Part shown: positions 39,692 through 49,924 of the stretch, piece after piece
Numbering within the stretch: the stretch's first letter is position 1
How the letters are laid out: each line of letters starts with the position of its first letter
Assembly (NCBI GenBank): GCA_963723745.1
Contig: CAVRRZ010000001.1
Span: forward strand, 1,302,001-1,366,000
Reading direction: 5' to 3'
DNA from: CAVRRZ01 sp963723745
GTDB taxonomy: Bacteria > Actinomycetota > Actinomycetes > Mycobacteriales > Geodermatophilaceae
DNA length: 64,000 bases
Notes under the pieces: model-generated
Databases searched by the model: none
The model's input: the letters and a program-made list of their open reading frames with translations, nothing else
What the model was told of the DNA's origin: nothing
Position numbers and translations under genes: made by a program

Positions 39692-39753
39692 AGGCAAAGG
39701 AAGCTCTACCCCCGTCCAGGGCCTGCCGGACGGGGGTAGAGCTTCCTTTGCCT
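39692..39753. repeat. Intergenic hairpin repeat family 1, copy B
   Basis: The largest copy: perfect 26-base arms (39692-39717 and 39728-39753) with a ten-base loop. The arm core is GGCAAAGGAAGCTCTACCCC. It lies between the convergent methyltransferase and ppa genes and would act as a two-way terminator. Compared with copy A, an arm base pair changes from T-A to A-T and another from T-A to C-G, keeping both arms paired. Confidence 0.85.
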
Positions 39754-39754
39754 G

Positions 39755-39782
39755 AGCGGGAAGCGGGAAGCGGGAAGCGGGG
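39755..39782 (+). repeat. 7-bp tandem repeat (AGCGGGA)x4
   Basis: Three exact copies of AGCGGGA and a fourth with a final G, directly after hairpin copy B. A possible variable-number repeat between strains; intergenic. Confidence 0.8.
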
Positions 39783-39826
39783 AGAGGGGAGGGGGCCTCA
39801 GGGGGCAGGAGACGGCGGGCGGACCG

Positions 39827-40321
39827 TCAGTGGTGCGCCGGGGCGTCCTTGGCGCGTTGCAGCGAGTTGACGATCTCCTCCTCGGCTGCGGTCCGGTCCA
39901 CCCACTCAGCGCCCTCGACCGACTTGCCCGGCTCGAGGTCCTTGTAGGTCTCGAAGAAGTGCTGGATCTCCAGCCGGTCGAACTCCGAGACGTCGCTGAT
40001 GTCGACGAGGTGCGCCATCCGCGGGTCGGTGGCCGGCACGCAGAGCACCTTGTCGTCCCCGCCGGCCTCGTCGGTCATGCGGAACATGCCCAGGGCGCGG
40101 CAGGTGATCAGGCAGCCCGGGAACGTCGGCTCCTCGAGCAGCACCAGCGCGTCCAGCGGGTCGCCGTCCATGCCGAGGGTGTTCTCGATGTAGCCGTAGT
40201 CCGCCGGGTAGCGGGTGGAGGTGAACAGCATCCGGTCCAGGCGGATGCGTCCGGTGGCGTGGTCCAGCTCGTACTTGTTCCGCTGGCCCTTCGGGATTTC
40301 TACCGTCACGTCGAACTGCAC
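39827..40321 (-). CDS. ppa: Inorganic pyrophosphatase (family I)
   Basis: About 164 residues. Family I soluble pyrophosphatase: VQFDVTVEIPKGQRNKYELD, YPADYGYIENTLGMDGDPLDALVLL with the Asp cluster (DGDPLD), PATDPRMAHLVDISDV, and HFFETYKDLEPGKSVEGAEW. It hydrolyses cytosolic pyrophosphate, complementing the membrane enzyme hppA. The GTG at 40321 (VQFDV...) is preferred to 40339 because known homologues begin MQFDV. Divergent from the PBP4 gene. Confidence 0.95.
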   Translation of the reverse strand: MQFDVTVEIPKGQRNKYELDHATGRIRLDRMLFTSTRYPADYGYIENTLGMDGDPLDALVLLEEPTFPGCLITCRALGMFRMTDEAGGDDKVLCVPATDPRMAHLVDISDVSEFDRLEIQHFFETYKDLEPGKSVEGAEWVDRTAAEEEIVNSLQRAKDAPAHH

Positions 40322-40340
40322 CGTCGTAGTGTGACCCACG

Positions 40341-40372
40341 GCGACCTCGTCGAACCGACGAGGTCGCTTTTT
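40341..40372 (+). terminator. Intrinsic terminator just upstream of the PBP4 gene
   Basis: GCGACCTCGTCG (40341-40352) pairs perfectly with CGACGAGGTCGC (40356-40367) over a three-base AAC loop, followed by TTTTT (40368-40372). It points rightwards and ends only six bases before the GTG at 40379, between two divergent genes. Its position is odd: a terminator inside a leader, or a stop for antisense transcription from ppa. Confidence 0.8.
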
Positions 40373-40378
40373 CAGGGG

Positions 40379-41830
40379 GTGGGCACCATCGCGACGACGT
40401 CGCAGCGCCCGGGCACGACGCCCGGGCCGGTCATCATCACCGCGAAGACCGGCCGGTTCCGGCGGCGGATCGCGATGGGCGCGACCGTGGTCGTGCTGGC
40501 CGCCGCCGGTGGGGTCTACGCGCTCGTGGGTCCCGGCGGCGACGACGCCGCTCCCGGCGAGCGGACGGTCACCGTGGCCGAGGCGCAGCTGCCCGAGCTG
40601 GGCGCCCTCGAGCCGGTCCTCGCCTCCCTGTCGGCCGACGCACCGACCCCCGACCTCGCGATCCTCGAGGCCCGGCTCGGCCCGCTGCTGGCCGCCCCGG
40701 CACTGGGTAGCGGGCTGTCCGCCGAGGTCGTCGACGTCGCCAGCGGGCAGAGCCTCCTGGCCGTCGACGCGGCCGACCCCTCGACGCCGGCCTCGACCGT
40801 CAAGCTGCTCACCGCCACCGCCGCGCTCCTCACGCTCGACCCGGCGGCGACCTTCGAGACCACCGTGGTCGCCGGTGCCACCCCCGGCGAGGTCGTGCTG
40901 GTCGGCGGCGGGGACCCGACCCTGTCGCGCACCGCGCCGTCACAGACCTATCCCGGTGCGCCGACGGTCGCCGACCTGGCCGAGCAGGTCATGGCCGCCC
41001 AGCCGGCCGGCACGGAGATCACCCGTGTCGTCGTGGACAGCTCCCTCTACACCGGCGAGCTCACCGCCCCCGGCTGGGGCTCGGGTGACGCCCCGTCCAG
41101 CTACGCCGCGCCGGTCACGGCCACGGCCGTGGACGGCGCCCGGCTCAGCCCGGACGCCGAGGCGCGCAGCGGCCAGCCCGGCCTGGACGCCGGTGCCGCA
41201 CTGGCCGATGCGCTCGGCGCTCCCGGTGCGACCGTGACCCTCGGTGAGGCGCCCGACGGCGCGCAGACCCTCGGCACGGTGGAGTCGGCGCCCGTCGTCC
41301 GCCTGGTCGAGCAGACCCTGTCGCTGTCGGACAACATGCTCGCCGAGGCACTGGCCCGCCAGGTGGCGCTCGCCCGGGGAGAGGCGCCGAGCTTCGAGGG
41401 CGCGGCCACCGCCGTCAGCGCGGCCCTCGCCGAGGCCGGCATCGACACCTCCGGCGTCGCGCTGGCCGACGGCAGCGGCCTCTCGCGGCAGAACCAGGTG
41501 CCCGCAGGAGTGCTCACCGCCCTGCTGCGGGGCGCCGCCGACGGCAGCATCGCCGGGGCGGCGGGCCTGCTGACCGGGCTGCCCGTCGCCGGGTACGACG
41601 GCACGCTCGCCGACCGCGGGGACGACGACCCCGCCACCGCCCCCGGATCGGTGCGGGCCAAGACCGGCACCCTGAACGGCGTGCACGCCCTCGCGGGCAC
41701 CGTGGTCACCGACGACGGCCGGCTGCTCGCGTTCGCCGTGCTCGCCGACGGCGCGGTCGGGGGAGAGGCCGCGTCCGAGGCGGCCCTCGACGAGATCGCG
41801 GCCGAACTGGCCCGCTGCGGCTGCTCGTGA
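40379..41830 (+). CDS. dacB: D-alanyl-D-alanine carboxypeptidase/endopeptidase (PBP4, S13 family)
   Basis: A 483-residue envelope enzyme. After a basic N-terminus (KTGRFRRRIAMGATVVVLAAAGGVY: membrane anchor/signal), the serine motif is STVK (SxxK, in TPASTVKLLTATAALL), the second motif SDN (TLSLSDNMLAEALA) and the third KTG (VRAKTGTLNGVHALAG). It trims or cleaves peptidoglycan cross-links outside the membrane. The GTG start is uncertain because a terminator ends six bases before it; an internal ATG near 40475 is possible. A hairpin follows the stop at once. Confidence 0.88.
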   Translation: MGTIATTSQRPGTTPGPVIITAKTGRFRRRIAMGATVVVLAAAGGVYALVGPGGDDAAPGERTVTVAEAQLPELGALEPVLASLSADAPTPDLAILEARLGPLLAAPALGSGLSAEVVDVASGQSLLAVDAADPSTPASTVKLLTATAALLTLDPAATFETTVVAGATPGEVVLVGGGDPTLSRTAPSQTYPGAPTVADLAEQVMAAQPAGTEITRVVVDSSLYTGELTAPGWGSGDAPSSYAAPVTATAVDGARLSPDAEARSGQPGLDAGAALADALGAPGATVTLGEAPDGAQTLGTVESAPVVRLVEQTLSLSDNMLAEALARQVALARGEAPSFEGAATAVSAALAEAGIDTSGVALADGSGLSRQNQVPAGVLTALLRGAADGSIAGAAGLLTGLPVAGYDGTLADRGDDDPATAPGSVRAKTGTLNGVHALAGTVVTDDGRLLAFAVLADGAVGGEAASEAALDEIAAELARCGCS

Positions 41831-41870
41831 GTTGCTGGAGCGGCCCCCTGTAGGGGCCCGCCGCGAACTC
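41829..41870. repeat. Intergenic hairpin repeat family 2, copy D
   Basis: Starting at the dacB stop: outer arms GAGTT/AACTC, inner GGCCCC/GGGGCC around CTGTA. Its reverse complement contains TCGCGGCGGG and GGCCGCTCCAGCA, both found in the copy after lsr2 (61747-61785). Probably the dacB terminator. Confidence 0.65.
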
Positions 41871-41901
41871 GTGAGCGGTGGGGGGCAGGGGGTCCTTCAA
41901 G

Positions 41902-41907
41902 TACGGT
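41902..41907 (+). promoter_or_regulatory. -10-like TACGGT, leaderless promoter for DUF2342 gene
   Basis: TACGGT (TAnnnT) ends six bases before the ATG at 41914. There is no ribosome site in the spacer, so the mRNA probably begins at the start codon. Confidence 0.4.
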
Positions 41908-41913
41908 GAGGCG

Positions 41914-42996
41914 ATGACCAGCCCCTCCTCGATGGTCGACTGGGAGCTCGCGGGCCGCACTGCGCGCAGGCTCATGAGCCCCGGTCCGGAGACCACCCGC
42001 GACGAGGCGGCCGGCGTCGTCCGCGACCTGCACGAGGCGGCCGCGGCGGCCATCGGGCACGTCGAGCAGCTGACCGGGATGCGCCCGGCCCCCGGCGGGC
42101 CGCACCCCGAAGTGGCCGTGGTGGACCGCGGGGGCTGGGTCGACGCCAACACCCTCGGCATGGCCGCCCTGCTCGACCCGCTCGTCGAGAAGCTCCAGGC
42201 GCAGCAGGACAGCTGTCCCGGGCCGCTGGCCACCGCCATCGGCTCGCGGGCCACCGGCGCGCAGGCCGGCGCGGTGCTGTCCTACCTCGCCTCCCGCGTG
42301 CTCGGGCAGTACGAGGTCTTCGGCACCGGCGGCCGGCTGCTGCTCGTCGCACCCAACGTCGTCGCGACCGAGCGCAAGCTCGGCGTCGACCCGGCCGACT
42401 TCCGGCTGTGGGTCTGCCTGCACGAGATGACCCACCAGCTGCAGTTCACCGCCGTTCCGTGGCTGCGCGGGCACCTCGAGCAGCAGGTGTCGGAGTTCGT
42501 GGCCGTCACCGACCTCAGCCCCGACGTCCTCCGCGACCGGCTGCAGGACGTGCTGCGCGGCATGGTCGACGCGGTCCGCGGTGGGGAGGGCGAGTCCGAG
42601 GGGCTGATGGCGCTCGTGCAGGACCCGCGCCAGCGCGAGGTCCTCGACCGGGTCACCGCGGTGATGAGCCTCGTGGAGGGCCACGCCGAGTTCGTCATGG
42701 ACGGCGTCGGCCCGGACGTCGTCCCGTCCGTGCGGACCCTGCGCCAGCGGTTCGCGCAGCGGCGCAAGGGCAGCGGGCCCTTCGACCGCGTCGTCCGCCG
42801 GCTGCTGGGCCTCGAGCAGAAGATGAAGCAGTACGCCGACGGCCGGCACTTCGTCGGCGGCGTCGTCGACCTCGTCGGCATGGACGGGTTCAACCGCGTC
42901 TGGTCGGGCCCGGAGACCCTCCCGCGCATCGAGGAGCTCACCGAGCCCGCCCGGTGGGTCGAGCGCGTCCACGGCCGTCCGGCCATCCCCGCCTGA
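41914..42996 (+). CDS. DUF2342 zinc-dependent metalloprotease-like protein
   Basis: A 360-residue protein of the family often labelled F420 biosynthesis-associated or zinc-dependent metalloprotease. N-terminal WELAGRTARRLMSPGP, ALLDPLVEKLQAQ, a GRLLLVAPNVVATERKLGVD strand, then LWVCLHEMTHQLQF with an HExxH zinc motif, and VMSLVEGHAEFVMDGVG supplying the downstream Glu/His. It is next to tilS-hpt-ftsH in many actinobacteria (Rv3626c position). The substrate is unknown; a direct role in F420 synthesis is not established. Confidence 0.85.
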   Translation: MTSPSSMVDWELAGRTARRLMSPGPETTRDEAAGVVRDLHEAAAAAIGHVEQLTGMRPAPGGPHPEVAVVDRGGWVDANTLGMAALLDPLVEKLQAQQDSCPGPLATAIGSRATGAQAGAVLSYLASRVLGQYEVFGTGGRLLLVAPNVVATERKLGVDPADFRLWVCLHEMTHQLQFTAVPWLRGHLEQQVSEFVAVTDLSPDVLRDRLQDVLRGMVDAVRGGEGESEGLMALVQDPRQREVLDRVTAVMSLVEGHAEFVMDGVGPDVVPSVRTLRQRFAQRRKGSGPFDRVVRRLLGLEQKMKQYADGRHFVGGVVDLVGMDGFNRVWSGPETLPRIEELTEPARWVERVHGRPAIPA

Positions 42997-43016
42997 GGGC
43001 GGGGTCCTCCCCGCCC

Positions 43017-44051
43017 ATGATCGGCCCGCACCCCGCGGTCGCCCGGTTGCGCTCCGCCGTCCGGCCGGGCCTGGTCGGCCTGGACCGGCCGGTGCTCGTC
43101 GCGTGCAGCGGCGGGGCCGACTCTCTCGCGCTGGCGGCCGCCGTCGCCTTCGAGGCGCCCCGGGCGGGCGTGCGCGCAGGGGCGGTGACCGTCGACCACG
43201 GGCTGCAGTCCGGGTCCGCCGACCGCGCCGCGGCCACCGCCGAACTGCTGCGCGGCCTCGGGCTCGCGCCGGTCGACGTGCTGCGGGTCGAGGTGGGCGA
43301 GGGCGGCGGACCCGAGGCGGCTGCGCGCTCGGCCCGGTTCGCGGCCATGGCCGCGCTCGCGGCGCGCCACGGCGCCTGGGTGGCACTCGGGCACACCCTC
43401 GACGACCAGGCCGAGACCGTGCTGCTGGGTCTGGGCCGCGGATCCGGCCCACGGTCCGTGGCCGGCATGGTCGAGTGGCGTGAGCCGTGGTGGCGGCCGC
43501 TCCTCGCCGTCCGCCGGGAGACCGCGCGGGCGGCCTGCGCCGCCCAGGAGCTGCCCGTGTGGGACGACCCCTGGAACACCGACCCGGCCTACACCCGCGT
43601 CCGGCTGCGCACCGAGGTGCTGCCGCTGCTCGAGGACGTCCTCGGCGGCGGGGTCGCCCCCGCGCTGGCGCGGACGGCGGGGATGCTCCGCGAGGACCTC
43701 GACGCCCTGGACGCCATCGCGGCGGCCGAGCTGGTCGCCCTGCAGACGACGGACGACGGCACCGACGGCGGCCTGCCCGTCGCCCGGCTGCCCCAGCTGC
43801 CGCCCGCCGTCCGCCGGCGCGTGCTCCGCGGCTGGCTGCTCGCCGCCGGCGTCCCGGACCTGCAGGCCGTCCACCTCGAAGCCGTCGACGCCTTGCTCGC
43901 CCGCTGGCGGGGGCAGGGCCCGGTGGACCTACCCGGCGGAGTGGCCGTCCTCCGGGCGTCTGGCAGGCTGGTGCTCAGGCCCGTCGACGACCCCGGCGGG
44001 ACCGCTCCGCAACCCCCGCCTCCCGATCGAGGAGTCACCTGTCGTGAGTGA
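43017..44051 (+). CDS. tilS: tRNA(Ile)-lysidine synthase
   Basis: A 344-residue N-type ATP pyrophosphatase that adds lysidine to C34 of tRNA-Ile(CAU), making it read AUA. PP-loop ACSGGADSLALAAA at residues ~30; TVDHGLQSGSADRA; ALGHTLDDQAETVLLGLGRGSG is the second signature. C-terminal region ends with DPGGTAPQPPPP. The 8-base overlap with hpt (stop 44049-44051 after GTG 44044) indicates coupling. Start ATG 43017. Confidence 0.92.
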   Translation: MIGPHPAVARLRSAVRPGLVGLDRPVLVACSGGADSLALAAAVAFEAPRAGVRAGAVTVDHGLQSGSADRAAATAELLRGLGLAPVDVLRVEVGEGGGPEAAARSARFAAMAALAARHGAWVALGHTLDDQAETVLLGLGRGSGPRSVAGMVEWREPWWRPLLAVRRETARAACAAQELPVWDDPWNTDPAYTRVRLRTEVLPLLEDVLGGGVAPALARTAGMLREDLDALDAIAAAELVALQTTDDGTDGGLPVARLPQLPPAVRRRVLRGWLLAAGVPDLQAVHLEAVDALLARWRGQGPVDLPGGVAVLRASGRLVLRPVDDPGGTAPQPPPPDRGVTCRE

Positions 44052-44652
44052 GACCGTCACGGTCACCGGACAGAACGCGCCCACGCCCGGCGCGCTCGGC
44101 CCCGACCACGGGTACGGCCCGGACATCGACCACGTCCTCCTCACCGAGGAGCAGATCCGCGAGAAGATCGGCGAGCTGGCCGCCAGGGTCGCCGCCGACT
44201 ACGCGGGCCGGGAGATCCTGCTGGTCGGCGTGCTCAAGGGCGCCGTGCTGTTCATGAGCGATTTCGCCCGGGCGCTGCAGATCCCCAGCCAGATGGAGTT
44301 CATGGCCGTCTCGTCGTACGGCTCGGCCACGAGCTCGTCGGGCATCGTGCGCATCCTCAAGGACCTCGACCGCGACATCACCGGCAAGCACGTGCTGTTG
44401 CTCGAGGACATCATCGACTCCGGGCTGACCCTGTCCTGGCTGCTCAAGAACCTGGGCGGCCGCGAGCCGGCCTCCCTCGAGGTGTGCACGCTGCTGCGCA
44501 AGCCCGATGCGGTCAAGGTCGAGGTGCCCGTCCGCTACATCGGCTTCGACATCCCCAACGAGTTCGTCGTCGGCTACGGCCTGGACTACGCCGAGCGCTA
44601 CCGCGACCTGCCCTACATCGGGACCCTGCGCCCGGAGGTCTACTCCTCCTGA
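44044..44652 (+). CDS. hpt: Hypoxanthine phosphoribosyltransferase
   Basis: A 202-residue purine-salvage enzyme converting hypoxanthine (or guanine) and PRPP to IMP/GMP. The N-terminal ~30 residues are an extension; the core has LLVGVLKGAVLFMSDFARAL, MEFMAVSSYGSATSSSG, PRPP loop VLLLEDIIDSGLTLSWLL and DIPNEFVVGYGLDYAERYRDLPYIG. Located between tilS and ftsH, the classic order. Co-translated with tilS. Confidence 0.94.
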   Translation: MSETVTVTGQNAPTPGALGPDHGYGPDIDHVLLTEEQIREKIGELAARVAADYAGREILLVGVLKGAVLFMSDFARALQIPSQMEFMAVSSYGSATSSSGIVRILKDLDRDITGKHVLLLEDIIDSGLTLSWLLKNLGGREPASLEVCTLLRKPDAVKVEVPVRYIGFDIPNEFVVGYGLDYAERYRDLPYIGTLRPEVYSS

Positions 44653-44917
44653 CGTTCCCGAGTCGATCCTCGTTATGGTCGCGGCCGACGGCGTGTCGGC
44701 AGCCGATCGACGGTGATCAACTCGGGCTGAGCGCGCCGTCATCACGTGGGGGCACTCCCGTGCCGTATGCAGGAGTTCCACAGGCTCCCCGGTGTACCGT
44801 CGAATCCGACGACGCTGCGCCAGGCGCCGGGGTGCCGCCCGGGTCGCAGGGGGCGTCCCCGGACGATCAGGAGGGTTGACGGGCCGGACGGCACGCCCGT
44901 CCGCCCGGCATCGGTGT

Positions 44918-46908
<1,991 letters not shown>

Positions 46909-46912
<4 letters not shown>

Positions 46913-47523
46913 CAGAGGTGCCGGCCGATCCCGACGACCAGCTCCTGGCGGCCACCGGGATCGACCAGGATCGGGCCGCCCGGGCGGTGCGCGAGCTGCT
47001 GCTCGCCGTGGGGGAGGACCCCGACCGGCCGGGCCTCCGGGACACCCCGGCCCGGGTCGCCCGTGCCTACGCCGAGACCTTCGCCGGCCTGGGGCAGGAC
47101 CCGTACGACGTGCTCGCCACGACGTTCGACGAGGACCACGACGAGCTCGTGCTGGTCAAGGACATCCCGATGTACTCGACCTGCGAGCACCATCTCGTGC
47201 CTTTCCACGGCGTCGCGCACGTCGGGTACATCCCGGGGGACGACGGCCGGGTCACCGGGCTGTCCAAGCTGGCGCGCCTGGTCGAGGTCTACGCCCGTCG
47301 TCCGCAGGTCCAGGAGCGCATGACCAGCCAGATCGCCGACGCGCTGGCCGAGGTGCTCAAGCCGCGTGGCGTCATCGTGGTCATCGAGGCCGAGCACCTG
47401 TGCATGGCCATGCGAGGCGTCCGCAAGCCCGGCGCGAGCACGGTGACCTCCGCCGTCCGGGGACTGTTCCGCGACAGCCAGGCCAGCAGGAGCGAGGCCA
47501 TGAGCCTCATCCTGGGCCGGTGA
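46909..47523 (+). CDS. folE: GTP cyclohydrolase I
   Basis: A 204-residue enzyme making 7,8-dihydroneopterin triphosphate, the first step of folate synthesis. DPDRPGLRDTPARVARAYAE, MYSTCEHHLVPFHGVAHVGYIP (zinc Cys/His and catalytic His), RRPQVQERMTSQIADAL and EAEHLCMAMRGVRKPGA with the second zinc Cys. ATG overlaps ftsH stop, so folE is in the ftsH transcription unit as well as the folate cluster. Confidence 0.95.
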
Positions 47524-47564
47524 GGCGACATCGAGTGAGCGTCGCAGCGGGGTCTGCGAGCGAG

Positions 47565-47596
47565 GAGCGGAGCGAGCGCGGAGCGGAGCGAGCGCG
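47565..47596 (+). repeat. 16-bp tandem repeat (SER-rich coding type)
   Basis: GAGCGGAGCGAGCGCG occurs twice in tandem between folE and the folP core. A GTG at 47535 would place it in frame with folP and encode SEERSERGAERARS. A similar GAGGAACGAGCGAGGAGCGG run lies in the lysS N-terminus (about 59694-59715). Confidence 0.75.
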
Positions 47597-47615
47597 GAGC
47601 CGGACGGGGGGCCCG

Positions 47616-48461
47616 GTGACCCTCCCGCGCCCCGGCCACTGCGTGGTCATGGGGGTCCTCAACGTCACGCCCGACTCCTTCTCCGACGGTGGCTGCTTCG
47701 CCGATCCGGCGGAGGCCGTCGCGCACGGCCTGGCGATGCACGCGGCCGGGGCCGACTACGTCGACGTCGGCGGCGAGTCCACCCGCCCCGGCGCCGATCG
47801 GGTGGACGCCGACGAGGAGTGCCGGCGGGTGCTCCCGGTCATCCGCGACCTGGCCGCCGCCGGGGTGCGGCTCAGCGTCGACACCACCCGCGCCGAGGTG
47901 GCCGAGGCCGCACTGGACGCCGGGGCGCAGATGGTGAACGACGTCAGCGGCGGACTGGCCGACAAGAACATGGCCGAACTCGTCGCCGACGCCGGCGTCC
48001 CGTGGGTGCTCATGCACTGGCGCGGCCACAGCCGCGAGATGTACGCGGCGGCGCGCTACGGCGACGTGGTCACCGAGGTGCGCGCCGAGCTCACCGCCCG
48101 CGTCGAGGACGTCGTCGCCGCCGGGGTGGACCCGGCGCAGCTCGTGCTCGACCCCGGCCTCGGCTTCGCGAAGAACGCCGAGCACAACTGGGCGCTGCTG
48201 GCCGGGCTGGACCGGATCGTCGACCTCGGGCTCCCGGTGCTGGTCGGCGCGTCCCGCAAGACCTTCCTCGGCCGGCTGCTGGCCGGCCCGGACGGCGCGC
48301 CGCGACCGGCCGAGCAGCGCGACGCCGCCACCCTGGCCACGACGGTGCTGGCTGCGGAGGCCGGCGCGTGGGGGGTCCGGGTGCACGAGGCCGCGGCCTC
48401 GGTCGACGCCGTCCGCACCGTCGAGGCCGTCCGCGCCGCGAGGAGGAGAGGTCATGCCTGA
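47616..48461 (+). CDS. folP: Dihydropteroate synthase
   Basis: A 281-residue TIM-barrel enzyme joining p-aminobenzoate to hydroxymethyl-dihydropterin diphosphate. Signatures CVVMGVLNVTPDSFSDGG, YVDVGGESTRPGA, ISVDTTRAEVAEAAL-like LSVDTTRAEVAEAALDAGA, VNDVSGG, LVLDPGLGFAKNAEHNW, VGASRKTFLGRLL. GTG 47616 is preferred, because the motif starts ten residues later; an alternative GTG at 47535 would add an SER-repeat extension. Overlaps folB by eight bases. Confidence 0.93.
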   Translation: MTLPRPGHCVVMGVLNVTPDSFSDGGCFADPAEAVAHGLAMHAAGADYVDVGGESTRPGADRVDADEECRRVLPVIRDLAAAGVRLSVDTTRAEVAEAALDAGAQMVNDVSGGLADKNMAELVADAGVPWVLMHWRGHSREMYAAARYGDVVTEVRAELTARVEDVVAAGVDPAQLVLDPGLGFAKNAEHNWALLAGLDRIVDLGLPVLVGASRKTFLGRLLAGPDGAPRPAEQRDAATLATTVLAAEAGAWGVRVHEAAASVDAVRTVEAVRAARRRGHA

Positions 48462-48843
48462 CCCGACGCCCGGCGGGCCCACGCCCGACCGCGTCGCCGT
48501 CCGTGGCCTGCGCGCCTACGGCCACCACGGCGTGTACGCCTTCGAGCGCCGGCAGGGGCAGACGTTCAGCTGCGACGCCGTGCTGGAGCTGGACACCGCG
48601 CCGGCCGCCGAGACCGACGACCTCGAGCGCACCGTCAACTACGCCGAGCTGGCGCAGCGTCTCTACGCCACCCTCTCCGGCGAGCCGGTCGACCTGCTGG
48701 AGACCCTCGCCCAGCGGCTGGCCGACGTCTGCCTGTCCTACCCGCGGGTCGACGCCGTGGAGATCACCGTGCACAAGCCCGAGGCCGATCTCGGGGTCCC
48801 GTTCAGCGACGTCACCGTGACCATTCGCCGGGCCCGCGCATGA
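48454..48843 (+). CDS. folB: Dihydroneopterin aldolase
   Basis: A 129-residue folate enzyme: RVAVRGLRAYGHHGVYAFERRQGQTF contains the catalytic GxHGxxxxE pattern (YGHHGVYAFE); DLERTVNYAELAQRLYATLSGEPVDLLETLAQRLAD is the helix/strand core; a VEITVHKPEADLGVPFSDVTVTIRR end. It cleaves dihydroneopterin to hydroxymethyl-dihydropterin. ATG start; overlaps folP and folK (ATGA). Confidence 0.93.
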   Translation: MPDPTPGGPTPDRVAVRGLRAYGHHGVYAFERRQGQTFSCDAVLELDTAPAAETDDLERTVNYAELAQRLYATLSGEPVDLLETLAQRLADVCLSYPRVDAVEITVHKPEADLGVPFSDVTVTIRRARA

Positions 48844-49346
48844 CCCGTGCGGTGCTCTCGCTGGGTGCCAACCTGGGCGATCGCGCCGGCACGCTGCGGA
48901 CGGCGCTGGCCGCGCTGGCCGCCGAGGGTGCGCTGGTGGCCCGCTCGACGCTGTACGAGACGCCGCCGTGGGGACCGGTGGAGCAGCCGTCGTACCTGAA
49001 CGCGGTCGCGATCGTCCGCGGCCCCCGCGACGCGGCGGGCTGGCTGGCCCGCGCCCACGAGCTGGAGGAGGCGGCCGGGCGGACCCGGGAGGTGCGCTGG
49101 GGGGCGCGGACCCTGGACGTCGACGTCGTCACGGTCACCGCGGACGACGGGACGCCGGTGCGCTCCGACGACCCGGACCTGACGTTGCCGCACCCGCGGG
49201 CGCACGAGCGCGCGTTCGTGCTCGTCCCGTGGGCGACCCTCGACCCGGCGGCGGAGGTGCCCGGCAGGGGCCGGGTGGCCGACCTGCTCGCCGCGCTGCC
49301 GCCCGACGACGTCGCCTCGGTCGTGCGCTGGGAGCACCTCCGGTGA
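48840..49346 (+). CDS. folK: 2-amino-4-hydroxy-6-hydroxymethyldihydropteridine diphosphokinase
   Basis: A 168-residue HPPK: VLSLGANLGDRAGTLRTAL at the N-terminus, STLYETPPWGPVEQPSYLNAV, REVRWGARTLDVDVV (RWGxRxLDxDv signature with magnesium Asp pair), LPHPRAHERAFVLVPW. It diphosphorylates hydroxymethyl-dihydropterin for folP. Overlaps folB (ATGA) and the DUF3180 gene (GTGA), so folE-folP-folB-folK-DUF3180 form one operon. Confidence 0.93.
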   Translation: MTRAVLSLGANLGDRAGTLRTALAALAAEGALVARSTLYETPPWGPVEQPSYLNAVAIVRGPRDAAGWLARAHELEEAAGRTREVRWGARTLDVDVVTVTADDGTPVRSDDPDLTLPHPRAHERAFVLVPWATLDPAAEVPGRGRVADLLAALPPDDVASVVRWEHLR

Positions 49347-49870
49347 GCCCGGTGAAGCGCCGCGACCTCGCCGTCCTCGCCCTCGGCCTCGCCCTGGCGG
49401 CGTGGCTGCTCGTGCGTTCCCTCTACGGCGACTTGCCCCGGTTGCAGTGGTGGCTGCCGACACCGCTGGCCGTGCTGGCGCTGGCCGAGGTCATGGCCGC
49501 GGCGATCGTCCGCGACCGCCTGCGGTCGCTGCGTGCCGCGCGCGCCGCCGGCCGGGGCCGCCCCCGAGAGGGCAGGCAGCCGACCGGACCGGTGCGCCCG
49601 CTGGAGCCCATGCTCGTCGCGCGACTCGCGGTGCTCGCCCAGGCCAGCGCCTACGTGGGTGCGGTCCTCCTGGGCGTCTGGGCGGGGGTGCTCGCCTACG
49701 TCGGACCGGCGACCGGGCGGCTGCAGGCGGCCGGCGGCGACACGGTCACCGCGGTGATCGGCATCGCCAGCGCTGCGGCGCTGGTGGGTGCCGCGCTGTG
49801 GCTGGAGTCGGTCTGCCGGATCCCGCCCGGCCCGGACGAGGAGGAAGGCCCGTTGGCCCCCTCCGCCTGA
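49343..49870 (+). CDS. DUF3180 membrane protein
   Basis: A 175-residue protein with four membrane segments: LAVLALGLALAAWLLVRSL, PTPLAVLALAEVMAAAIV, VLAQASAYVGAVLLGVWAGVLAYV and VTAVIGIASAAALVGAALWL, with a basic loop and an acidic C-terminus (PGPDEEEGP). This family regularly follows folK in actinobacteria (Rv3605c position). Function unknown; membership in the folate operon is positional only. Confidence 0.85.
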   Translation: MSPVKRRDLAVLALGLALAAWLLVRSLYGDLPRLQWWLPTPLAVLALAEVMAAAIVRDRLRSLRAARAAGRGRPREGRQPTGPVRPLEPMLVARLAVLAQASAYVGAVLLGVWAGVLAYVGPATGRLQAAGGDTVTAVIGIASAAALVGAALWLESVCRIPPGPDEEEGPLAPSA

Positions 49871-49924
49871 CGCAACTCGGGGTCGGTCAACTCGGGGGTC
49901 AGGTCAACCCGCGGTCGGGGTCGG

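Noticed and set aside
39755..39782. Replication origin or attachment site from the AGCGGGA repeats
   Set aside because: Only a short GC-rich microsatellite; no DnaA boxes, AT-rich tract or integrase nearby.
44653..44917. Riboswitch in the ftsH leader
   Set aside because: No recognisable aptamer fold or terminator/antiterminator pair could be seen by eye.
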